Source: Neospora caninum Liverpool
Taxonomy: Eukaryota; Apicomplexa; Conoidasida; Eucoccidiorida; Sarcocystidae
Direction of reading: 5' to 3'
NCBI RefSeq assembly: GCF_000208865.1
Contig: NC_018390.1
Location: forward strand, 978,790-1,042,789
DNA: 64,000 nucleotides
The notes below the pieces were generated by a model. It had not been told where the DNA came from, made no database searches, and saw only the letters and a list, made by a program, of their open reading frames with translations. The translations under genes were made by a program, and so were the position numbers. Shown here one piece after another: positions 54,106 to 64,000 of this stretch. Each line of letters opens with the position of its first letter. Position 1 is the first letter of the stretch.

Positions 54106-57100
54106 CTATCTCCTTCTGGCTGCGGCGAGATTTCGCAGCGAGAAGGTTTCTTCTTCGTCAGCGTGTCTCTCCGGCCTGAGGCCGATCCTTTCGTAGCCCC
54201 CGCCGCGCTCTCCGCGCTGCTTCTCGAGACGCCCTGTCTCCGCTTCTCTTCCCACGCACCGGTTGTCGGTTCCTTCCTCGCGTTCGCGCAGTCGCTGTCT
54301 CCTCCGGGGAACCTCGGGGAGAGAGAAAGACGTTTCCCCCAGTCTCTTCTCCCGACTTGTCTCTCGCTCCGCTCCCTGCTTCGCCTCCTGTCTCCTCTGG
54401 ATTCGCAGTTCCGAGAAGGTTTCTTTGCTCGTCTCCCACAGTCTGCTTAGACCCCCCGGCGTCTCCTCGGCGTGGACAATCAGCTCGGCCCTCGCTCGCC
54501 GGACAGTTTCTCGAAGCGCCTGCACTCGCGCGAGGCTCGCCTGCGCCGTGCGTTTCAGCGGCAAGTTCCCGTCTTGCAAACTCGGCGCGCTTTCGCCCAT
54601 CTCGCGCAAGTGCAAAAACAAGGTCCCACGCGGCACACTCCCCGCCTTTCTCTCACTTTCCTGGTTCAAAGAAGGGAGAACGCCCGCCTCTCTCTCTCGG
54701 CGCTCTCTGGTCTCCCGCGAATGGCTAGGGAGGCCCATGCCGGAGGAAGAAAGCAGTTGGTCGGAGTGGGAAAAGGCGCTTTTGCCTGTTTCGTACGAGC
54801 AATCAAGAGAACCACGGTCGAGAGGAAGTCCCCTCGCTGGAGACGCCGCGGGACCGTGAGACGCAGACGCGTTCTTCAGCGGGTCTGCAGAGCCAGGCAC
54901 ATTCTGAGGGGCTGAGCAGCCGGAGGCCGAGTTAAGGGGGATTTTCTGCGTCAGCCTCGAGTCTTCGTCTCCTTTCTCGTCCCCCAGATCCGACAGCCGA
55001 AGCGGTCGTCCATTTGAGGAGGCGTTAAGGAAGGTGTCCGCGTTGTCTTCTCGCGCTCTTCCGTCTTCCAATGAAGAAACCGCACCGAGAGCGACTTTCT
55101 CTGAGAGGAACTCAAAGGCCATGGCACTGCTCTCCGGTCCCACTCCGCCCCGACCGCCTCTCGCTTCCCCCCGTCCTCCCTCGCCTCTCCCTTCTCTCGG
55201 TCTCTCTTCTTTCGGTTCTTCGCCGTCTCGCCCCTCGTCGTCGCCGAGAACCGAACGCTCGCCCAACAGCGACGCGAGAGAGAATCTGCGCGACGGCGGC
55301 AAGGAGGGTAGGCGATCGAGAAGCGAAGGGAGGAGATCGTGGATCCGCGGAGACTGCAAGAGCGGCCCGCGGCCTGGCGGCGGGGGCGAGTCAGAAGAGA
55401 CGCCGGCGTCTTCTCTGTCCGCATCTGTGCGCTTCGCGTTCAACTCGGAAGCGCGCGAGGGAGCGCGCTCCGGCGTCGCCCAGCGCTGAGACAAACAGAA
55501 CGAACGCAGGCGCAGGGAGGGGCGGAAGAATTGAAGAGGGGGGAGAAAGTGAGCAAGAAAAAGAGACAGGAAACACAGAAAGACAGAGAGGAAACACAGA
55601 AAAAGAGACAGGGAACACAGGAGAAAAGGAAGGGGAGGGCGCAGAGAGAGCAGAGAAAACCGTGAAAAATGGAGGGCGGAGTGACCGGGAAAAGTGCGTC
55701 CTTCTCACCTGCGAACGGCGACGCTGTAGCTGCAACAGGAGTTTCTTCTCGTCCACGTGCGGCAGCACTGCTCTGTGCAACTGTTGGGCGACCGCCAGCT
55801 GAAGAGGAAAAGATAAGAAAGCAGCGGAAGCGAGCATGCCGCGGAGCATCGAGGCGGAATTCGCAGAGACACGAGGAGAGGAAAGCGGGGAAGAGAAGAG
55901 ACAAAGAAGGGACAAAGGCACACAGGGAACCTCCACGAAACCGTGACGGGAAGGGAAAGCTGCGAACGGGAACAAAACCACATGCGAGAAGGCACCGGAA
56001 AGAACACAGAGAAGAGGAGAACGGCGAGAGGGAAAGGGAGAAAAAACGGAAAAGAGGACGAACGCCGCTAAGACAGGGGAGAGGGATGCGCGCCACCCCT
56101 GTGTGTGTATAGTCGACGCACCACCTGCATTCTTTGGAATTGCAAGGCCTCGAGCATCTGCTTTCCTTCGTTGATGGCCTCGTGGAGCTGCAACGTTTGC
56201 GAGAAAACGCAGGCGGCAAAAAGAAAAACGGAAAAGAATGGAGCGAAGAGCCCCCTGGCGTGGTGCATGCGGCATGGAAATGGGCTTCGAAAACGATGAC
56301 AGCGAAAGAGAAACGCACCGCTTTTTGAGGATTCTGTACGGACAGCTTTCTCTCTTCTCTCTTCCCTCGCTTATTCTCCCTCGTATTCTCTCTTCTGTCT
56401 CTTAATCTCTCTCCTAATTTCTCCGTCCACCTCTCTCTTGAACTCGCTCTTCTTCGGCGACTTCCCCGCTCACCTGGACGCGAAGCTTTCGCAGTCGGCG
56501 GCGTTTCAACAGCGCGGCTTTCTGCTCCTCCTCTTCTTTTATTCTCTGCGCCTCTTTGTCGCAGGCTAAGAGCTCCTGATGGAAGTGAGGAAAGCATGAA
56601 TTGAGCAGGCGCCTTCCGTCCACACACACCAACGCGGATGACTGTCACGAAGCCTATCTCTCATTATCTCTATCAGCGAGATACACTGAGTCTCTCGTGC
56701 CTGCACGTGCCTGCATGCATTCTCCTCTTCGTACAATGCGCACTATAGAGAATGTATATATCTATATATATATATATATATATATATGTATCGGTGTAAA
56801 AAGAGAGATGTATATCGATAGATCATGCAGTTGTATATCTGGATACAATAGGGGGAACTATGCACGCGTTTGCCTCTACTTTCCACCCCCTGTCTCTAAA
56901 CATACAAAAATCGGCATACGGAGAGAGGCGAGGAACAGCAACAGAGACAATTGTACACACGCTTTTCCGTAGGCTGGTTACCGAGCATCGCCAACATCGA
57001 AACGCCTTTACATATGCATGCACACACACATCTATATACATATATGTGTATAAATGTATATATGCGCGTATGTTCAATACATGTATCGAAGCGCATGTAT

Positions 57101-60100
57101 AGACTTGCAGGGTGTCTTCTCACCTCCCTGAGAACGTCGGGTGCGCGTGGTTCTGCAAGGTCTGCTCCCTCTCCATCTGCCTCGCCTTCTTCTCTCTTGT
57201 CCTTTTCGTCGGGGTTTGCTGGAGCGGCGCAAGTGCTGTCGCCCCCGGGCACCTTCCCGTCCCCTTGCACTGCATTGCAAAGCGCAGAAGAAAGCATGCA
57301 CATGGACAGCGCGAGACAGAAAAATGAGTAGACCCCGCGTCTCATACATATACATATATATATGTATATATATGTATATATATGTATATATATGTATATG
57401 TATGTATATATATGTATATATATGTATATATATGTATATATATGTATATATATGTATATATATGTATATATATGTATATATATGTATATATATGTATATA
57501 TATGTATATATATGTATATGTATGTATATATATGTATATATATGTATATATATGTATATATATGTATATATATGTATATATATGTATATATATGTATATA
57601 TATGTATATATATGTATATATATGTATATATATGTATATATATGTATATATATGTATATGTATGTATATATATGTATATGTATATATATGTATATGTATG
57701 TATATATATGTATATATATGTATATATATGTATATGTATGTATATATATGTATATGTATATGTATGTATATGTATGTATATATATGTATATATATGTATA
57801 TATATGTATATATATGTATATATATGTATATATATGTATATATATGTATATATATGTATATATATGTATATATATGTATATATATGTATATGTATGTATA
57901 TATATGTATATGTATATATATGTATATATATGTATATATGACTGTAAAAACGGATGTACGTGGGGGGGTGCATCTGTGCGTTTGTCGGCGCAGAAAAGGG
58001 TGAAATAGTGAGGAGAACTTGTATCTCGCATATAAGAGCAAAAAACGTTTGATTCGACGCTCGACAGCATCGAGAGGGGACAGATGTCGAAATAGCGCTC
58101 TCTCGAGCGTTTCTCGTCGATCGAGAGATACCGGCAAATTACAGTTATTGACATGTTAAACTGTAGAGACTGGAGAGACACAGCTACTGCGTTAAGGGGA
58201 ACAGATGACGCCGCTACAAGGCGCCAAGAATAGGAGAGAACGGAGTTCCTACATTCCACAGGTCGCTGTTTTACAGAAAAGGAGGCGAAGCGCGAGTGCT
58301 CACGTTGTGGAGGGAGAGTTGCGAGGTGAAGCTGAAGGTTTTCGCGGAAGTGGGGATCCCCCAAATCCAAGCCGACTGGGCCGAGAAGGCTGCGGGCGAG
58401 TGAGAGATCGCGCGCCTTGCTGAACACCCAAGAGCCGCAAGAGGAAACAGGAGGGGTAAAAAGGGGTTGTTCTGCTCCCTTCTTTCCTGTTTCTGTTAAA
58501 AGGGACGGTACGTGCAGAGCCGCAAAGTACCAGTGTACATACACATCTACCACCATGTATTAATACGCATATACGCATTTGTCTCTATTGGCACAGTTAT
58601 GTACATGTATATCGACATGTAGACCTAAGAACATAGATATATGTACTTATGTGCGAATAACCAATCGTTATATCTCCATATAGTTGCGCACACGCATTTT
58701 GGAGCGAAAGAGTCCTAAGACAGTTTTTTTTCGCGTGAGTCGCAGTCTCTCGTTCGGGAACGTGCGAGAGGGAACGAAGATGAAGGCACCCCAACCACGG
58801 CGACGGAGTCGCGGAGATTAGGAAAGAGTGCAGACACCGGTAGGATACGCGGTTGTTTGCGGAGGACGTTGCGGCTTTTCCACAAGCACTGACACGAGAT
58901 AGACGGACTAGAAAACCCTCGAGCGGGAGGCACAGATATGGACTGAAAAAGGAAGTGTGAAACAACAGAACCTAGGGGGGGGGGGGGGGCGAAGTGACGA
59001 CGCTCCCGTCTTCTTGGCAAAAACTCACCGTGCGACGACGACGTGGATGCTGACCCACAGCCGCTGGTACGCTGCAGCCTGTCGCTGCATACAGAACGCG
59101 GAGATTCCGAGAAAGAGGAAAGCCTGGCATCTTTTTCCGTTGCTCAACTTCTGCTTGACCGCTACTCGGCGTCGACAAAAACACGTGCTAAGCTCACATA
59201 GAGGTGTGCACTGTAGAAAAGTATGAATAAAGATGAAGATGCATGCAACGAAGAGTCCCATAAACAGTGTGCTGGGAGAAAAAGCACTTTCCGAGAGTTA
59301 GCTGTCAGGCTTGAAGGTTTGAGGCGATTTCCACGCACACGAAAATGTCAGTGACAACGTACATAAAGAGGTAAGCAGACAGAACCGGGTATATTGTATA
59401 TACGCGAGAATGGGAATCCCGGTTCACGTGCGTCCGTACGTATATGTATATGTGAATATATATATATATATATATATATATCTATGTATGCAGAGGTGGG
59501 CACATGCCGCTCTATATGCATATGCACGCAAAATTTATACAATTCCGTGTTACTGGAGCATGGGGAAAGACGTCCTCCCTTGCAGCCAGACGCTGTCTTT
59601 TCAGAAGATGGCAACGACAGCGGAACGAGAAAACGTGGCAAGGGTTTCTCCCTTTATCCAGAGTCTACCTCTTCCTCGAGACGCGCAGATTCCTCTGCTT
59701 GCCGGGAAGCCTCTGCGGCTCGCCGAGCCGCCAGGAGAGCCGCTGCTTTCCGGTGTACATACACCGCGAAACGTTCGAGACGCCGACGGACGTCGCGCAG
59801 GCCTGCGCGCGTTACTCGCTCCGCTGCAGGAGTCCACGCAGCAGAGGCGCTCAACGTCCAGTAGGGACTACACACCGAAACTCGAAGCGTTTTAAAGAGA
59901 GGCGTGGATGCGCCCCCAGCGGCAGACGAAGAAGTGCACAGGCACTCACCCCCCCCCCCCCCCCCCCGCCCGCCCCCAGTGAAGCAAAAACGGTGGAGAG
60001 ACACCGGAGGACGCGCAGTGCTCAGTACATCTGCCAGGCACAAAGAGCGACGCGCATGGCGTCGGAAACACACGAGAAAGCCGTCCTTCGCCCCTCTCTG

Positions 60101-63100
60101 CTTCCATCGCGAAAGATGGCCTTCTCGTAGACAAAGAAAAAGAACTGGAAAAGGAAGACTTACCAAAGCACAGCAGAACATCTTGGTGAGCGGGGCTACT
60201 CTGTGCGGTGGGAGGGAAGACAGAAATGATCCGCTGAAGAGTGGACTTGGTAGTTGCCGCCTCCACTGCCTAGAGAGCATTGAGAGCATTGACACAAAAG
60301 ACATCGAAGGTCAGGAAAGAGAAGTCCGAAGGGAGACAGATGGAGAGAGAGGAACGCCGCGGAAAAGAGACGGAGAGACACAGCGCGAAGAGAAACGGAG
60401 AGCGCAACTGAAAAGGTGAGGAGACAAGGAAGAGAGAAAAGAAGAGAAACGTGGAGAGAGCGAGGGAAAGGGAAGACGAGAAGAAAAAGAAACAAACACT
60501 GTGGAGAGACGCAGATGGGAAAGCCACCCGTCTGACCTGGAGCATCGGTTCAAAGATCTTTTTCATCACAGGCAGATCTCTTGCATGCGTCTCCGCTTTC
60601 CTTTCCTCGCTCCGGGGCCGGTGCGTGGTTGCGTCAAAATCCGCGTCTGTCTCCGTCGCGGCCTCCGTCTCCGACCGGACAGCGCCATCGTTCCCGCGGT
60701 CGTTGCGACAAAGAAGAAGGAGCGAAGCGTCGCGTGGAGGAGCGGCAGGCAGAGTCTCCAGGAAAGACGCTGGAAAGGCGCTTGAAGCATCTGAGCTCCC
60801 CGCTGGGGACGGTCCCGCAAGACAGGCGAGGAAATCGTCGACGCCTGTGGAGACAGCAGACGCAAAAGACAGCAGAAAACCAGCGAATAACACCCCGCGC
60901 AGAGAGAGACGACAGCGAGAGAACACAGACCGGAACTCGAAACTCTACATGTGTTGCATGCATAGGGACCAGCCTCGAAAACCACCACCCAGCCCCACCA
61001 TATATATATATATATATATATATTCACATGGATAGAGGCCGTGAAGCAGAGGGAACTGTGGCTATGCGGGAGACAGGGGTTTGCACGCAAGTGTTGAACA
61101 AAAGACAGCTATCTCGGTATCTCTTTTCTCCGTTTCCAATCGGCAGGACAGCGCGCTTACCAGCCTCGGCTTCTCTCTTCACTTCTTCCACATTTTCTTC
61201 GGGTGGAGCCTCTCTCTCCACCACGTCTCGCTCCATCTCTCTCAGGGTCGCCTCTCTCAGGGCCACCTCGCGTTCTGCTTCCTGCGAAAGACGTGGCAGC
61301 TGAAGCGAGAAAGAGGACGTTCCCGTCCGTACCGCCTCAAGAACAGATGACAGATTCAGTTCGCCTCTCCGCTTCTCCGCTTCTCTCGTCGCAGCCGCCT
61401 CGTGGTCGGCAGCGCCGAAGGCGCATCGCGGCGGAGAGAACGAAGTGCCGTGGGCGTCGAATGTAGGAAGAAACGGAGGGGCGAACGTCGGCGTCGGCTC
61501 ACAGGGAAAAGCAACGGGCGAGAAAGGAGAGAGGTGGGAAGAAGGGAAGGTGGGCGTAACGAGCATCGGAAGCGGGTCTTGGGTCTGGCCATCACCTGGA
61601 CAGTGGAGAAACGAAACAGTGCCACGAACGCCTGATTCGTCGTCTTGCAATCCAGTGTCGTCCGGTGTACATACACGTCGGCACGCGCGCGCGCCGGATC
61701 CCCCTGGTTCTCGCGAAAAGGTGTAGATGCATAGAGCGATACAGGCGCAACGACGATGCACATAACCAGATACTCCAAACATGCAGATATATATAGAGAT
61801 GTGGAGGTCGAGCTAAGCGTCCAATGTTATCTCACAGGACTACGTTAGCTTTCTCCGTTCCATTAACGGGAATCCCGTTTCGCTCCTGCGATCCTCTCTT
61901 CGCCCCTCTTTCTCACTTGAGGCTGGTCTCCTTTTCGGTTCTCCACTCTCCCGTGTCCCCTCCGCTCCCCTCAGCCCGCCCTGTGACGGCTCTCTCTTTC
62001 TGCCGCTGTTCCTCACCTTCTATCCCGTGAAAGAGTGAAACCCGGCGGTTTTCCTCGTCTCCCATTCGCCTTTCTTCTCTTCCAGTGTCCAGCGTCTCTC
62101 TGTGTCTCTCTCCATTTCGCCGCCCAGACGGCCTCTCCGCCCGCCCGCCTCCATCGTTTGCGCCCGACTCGAGCACCCCGGCGGGTTCGTCTCGGCGTCT
62201 CCTCCGAGTGACTTCGTCGGCATCTGCTGTGTCTTTGTGTCCCCTTCGCCTTCCGCAGCCGTCGCCTTGTTCTTCTCGGAAGTCCGGCCACGCCTCGCCT
62301 CCAAAGTCGAGAGACGCAGCGACAGACCGCGCCGAGATCGCCGTCGGCCGAGAAAAGTTCCCCGCCAAGCTGCTGGCGCTGCTTTCCGTCCGGGCTGTTG
62401 TGCTGCCGCCTGTGCTCCCCACAACGGCGAGCGCGAAAGGCGGTGCGGGACGATCCTCGGACCGCGTCGCGGCCTTCGCGCCAAACCCGTGCTCCGGAGG
62501 GAAGGCGAGAGAGAAAGGGTCTCCCCCGCTCGCGGGCATTCCAGCGACGCCTTCCTGGTTTCGAGACCGATCGGCGAGGAACCGCGACGTCGACGCATGC
62601 CGAGACGAATCCACGGCGCCGGTTCGAGAAGCAAAAGAATTTGCAGCGTTCATCTTCCCAGTGGCATCTTTCCTCGCGAGGAAAGACTGGGCGGACTCGC
62701 GGCACCCTGTCACAGAGGGAAACGCACGCGACGCGCCGTCCGCACAGGCGGGCGCTAGGGAAGTTTCCGCGCGGGTTTCTGTCTTGCACGCGACTTCCCG
62801 TCTCTCCTTTCGGTCTTCGGCGGCTTGCTGCGCCTGCAGCCAGAAGACGGCGAACGAGCTGGGATCCGCAGGCGCTTTCGCGCAAAGCTCCCGACGCAGC
62901 CGCTCGTCTTCCTCTCGGCGCGCCTCCTCCTGCTGCGCTTCGCGCTCGCGCGCCGCCGGCACTTCCTGCGTCTTCCCGGCCTCGAGACGGGTGTGGTCGC
63001 GCAGCACGGACTCACTGTCTGGCGTCCAGGGCGTGCAGAGAGTCAGCGAGTCCGCTTGGCGGACTCCAGCGCGGCTCTCGCTGCGCGCGCTCTCTCCGCC

Positions 63101-64000
63101 CACGAGATTGCCAGAGCCTGGACGGCCTCCGGGCCGCAGTGCGTCGCGCATGCACGCGGCAGAGGCGAAAGACAGAGCGGAGAGACGAGACGGAGAGAGA
63201 GAAGACTGAGTGCGAGACCATGCATCGCCTCCTCCTTCGCGTTCACGCGGACGAGACGCACACGGAGACGCGACGAGGACGCGCGCTTCCGTGGCGTTGT
63301 TCCGCATGTCGGCGGGGACGATCCGCCGAGACGTCCGCCGCGGAGAAGACGCCTGGAAAGGCTGCAGCCGACAGACCTCTTCCCGCTTGCCCGTCGACCC
63401 CTTCCTGACGCCTCCCAGCGAGTGTCTCCGCGCCCGAATCTCCGGAAGGCTCGCTGAGGCCGTGCTCGCCCCGCTCGCGGTCCTCGCCACTGGAGACTGC
63501 CCGGAGGTCTCCGGTCGCTCCCCGGCCTCGAAGTCTCGCGAAGAACAGAGACGCCCCCCTGGGGTCGACCGGCTCTGTCTCTCCTGTGCGCCGGGCGGGG
63601 AAGGATAAACGGAAGCGTCCGCGCGACGCTTGTCGCAACTTGAAGACAGCGGATGCAAACGCGGAGAGCCGAGACTGGGAAGGCCTTGGAGAGACGCATC
63701 AGTCTCTTCTCGCCCGCGTTCTTCGTCCCTCCCAGACGCGCAGACTCCGCGCTCACTACGGTCTGAAGGGTTCTTTCGCTCCCCTTTGGAAGGCTTGCCG
63801 TTCTTTTCGTCGGACGCAAAAAGTGTTCCGTCTCCTCTTTGGACCGAAAAGGCCTCTCTGGATTCGACACTGTGCCGGGCGGTGGAGCGGGCGAGACGAC
63901 GAGCAGTGTCCGTCTGGCGACTGTCTCGAAGTGAAGAGGGGTGTGGAGTCGCTCCGTCGCCTTCTGCGTCACTGCCAAACGCGCGGCCTCTCGTCTCAGT
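54106..64000 (-). CDS. Large coiled-coil protein of unknown function, at least 12 exons, 5' end beyond the window
   Basis: The exons, in transcript order, are 64000(open)-62017, 61595-61161, 60844-60537, 60269-60164, 59823-59669, 59084-59029, 58389-58304, 57269-57124, 56575-56474, 56187-56125, 55798-55709 and 55485-54106. All junctions are GT-AG, all phases agree, and at least 1636 residues are encoded. The N-terminal 660 residues visible are disordered with Arg/Glu segments. From [13 protein letters not shown] onward a helical, charged core appears: [94 protein letters not shown] and [16 protein letters not shown]. The last exon (460 codons) is disordered again. Small internal exons of 56-106 bp in a conserved helical core suggest an old gene. 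I recognise no family. A cytoskeletal or centrosomal role would be a guess. Confidence 0.85.
55555..55645. repeat. Purine-rich tandem repeat in the intron before the last exon of the right-edge gene
   Basis: Units of roughly GACAGGAAACACAGAAA recur with GAGAGGAAACACAG and AGAGACAGGGAACACAG variants inside the intron 55486-55708. Confidence 0.65.
56757..56787. repeat. (TA)n microsatellite in intron of the right-edge gene
   Basis: An alternating AT run within the intron 56576-57123. Confidence 0.9.
57343..57940. repeat. About 600-bp decanucleotide satellite (TATATATGTA)n in an intron
   Basis: Roughly sixty copies of a 10-bp unit TATATATGTA, with scattered units where TATATATG is replaced by TATATG. 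It lies wholly in the intron 57270-58303 of the right-edge gene. Because 10 is not a multiple of three and the unit has no stop in several frames, it yields long spurious open frames of YIYIHIYTY and [10 protein letters not shown] type on both strands. Confidence 0.95.
58975..58989. repeat. G15 homopolymer in intron of the right-edge gene
   Basis: Fifteen consecutive G between the exons at 59084-59029 and 58389-58304, close to the GTGAGT donor at 59028. Confidence 0.85.
59456..59482. repeat. (TA)n microsatellite in intron of the right-edge gene
   Basis: An alternating AT run in the intron 59085-59668. Confidence 0.9.
59752..59765. repeat. GGTGTACATACACC palindrome copy in a coding exon of the right-edge gene
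   Basis: This copy of the dispersed motif differs from perfect self-complementarity only at the centre. On the minus strand it is read as VYVHR inside [18 protein letters not shown]. Two intronic copies of the same gene are at 58533-58544 and 61664-61677. Confidence 0.9.
59949..59967. repeat. C19 homopolymer in intron of the right-edge gene
   Basis: Nineteen consecutive C in the intron 59824-60163. It is the longest homopolymer in the window. Confidence 0.85.
61002..61022. repeat. (TA)n microsatellite in intron of the right-edge gene
   Basis: An alternating AT run in the intron 60845-61160. Confidence 0.9.

Noticed and set aside
56896..58556. Long open frames of YIYIHIYTY type on both strands
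   Set aside because: They are translations of the decanucleotide satellite, which lies in an intron. Flanking exons splice around it in phase.
62085..63408. Plus-strand frames of 336-374 codons at the right edge
   Set aside because: They are antisense to the right-edge gene, whose frame is open to the edge and joins eleven further exons in phase.

Overview
The window looks like nuclear DNA of a coccidian apicomplexan (Sarcocystidae, Toxoplasma/Neospora type). The support is GC-rich protein-coding DNA cut by many GT-AG introns, long Ser/Pro/Glu/Arg low-complexity inserts inside conserved enzymes, AT-only microsatellites confined to introns and spacers, abundant GCATGC hexamers, and a four-span membrane protein that resembles the apicomplexan invasion protein CLAMP. 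The species is inferred from style, not from a marker gene. No tRNA, rRNA, transposon or CRISPR array was seen.

Layout, left to right. (1) 1-4953 (+): a Zc3h12a/Regnase-type NYN ribonuclease whose 5' end is uncertain or off the window. (2) 8156-13859 (+): a six-exon, 1212-residue coiled-coil protein with a perfect heptad tandem repeat. (3) 16262-21321 (-): a seven-exon PhoD-like metallophosphatase with a C-terminal membrane anchor. (4) 24937-29754 (-): a single-exon, 1605-residue LAS1-like protein with the HEPN RHxxxH nuclease motif. (5) 31051-33261 (+): a METTL13/EEF1AKMT4-type SAM methyltransferase. (6) 33284-34195 (-): two exons of a tentative gene resembling the mitochondrial pyruvate carrier. 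(7) 37597-38727 (+): the CLAMP-like protein. (8) 41991-52778 (+): a seven-exon, about 2643-residue cytosolic carboxypeptidase (CCP/AGBL family). (9) 54106-64000 (-): at least twelve exons of a large coiled-coil protein of unknown function, cut by the right edge. For most genes I located splice sites by hand and checked reading phase through every junction. The joined coding lengths are multiples of three.

The genes do not form a pathway. Two are RNA-processing nucleases (NYN and LAS1), one modifies protein C-termini, probably tubulin, one is a predicted secretory-pathway phosphatase, and one is probably a microneme invasion protein. Divergent pairs share spacers (LAS1/methyltransferase), and convergent pairs share 3' regions (coiled-coil/PhoD; carboxypeptidase/right-edge gene).

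The most unusual signal is a dispersed palindrome, consensus GGTGTACRTACACC. It is present about a dozen times, mostly inside coding exons of unrelated genes and in different reading frames, so it produces short peptides such as VYVHR, CMYT, CTYT and CTPG. Five copies fall inside the LAS1-like coding exon alone. This points to selection or mobility at the DNA level, not the protein level.
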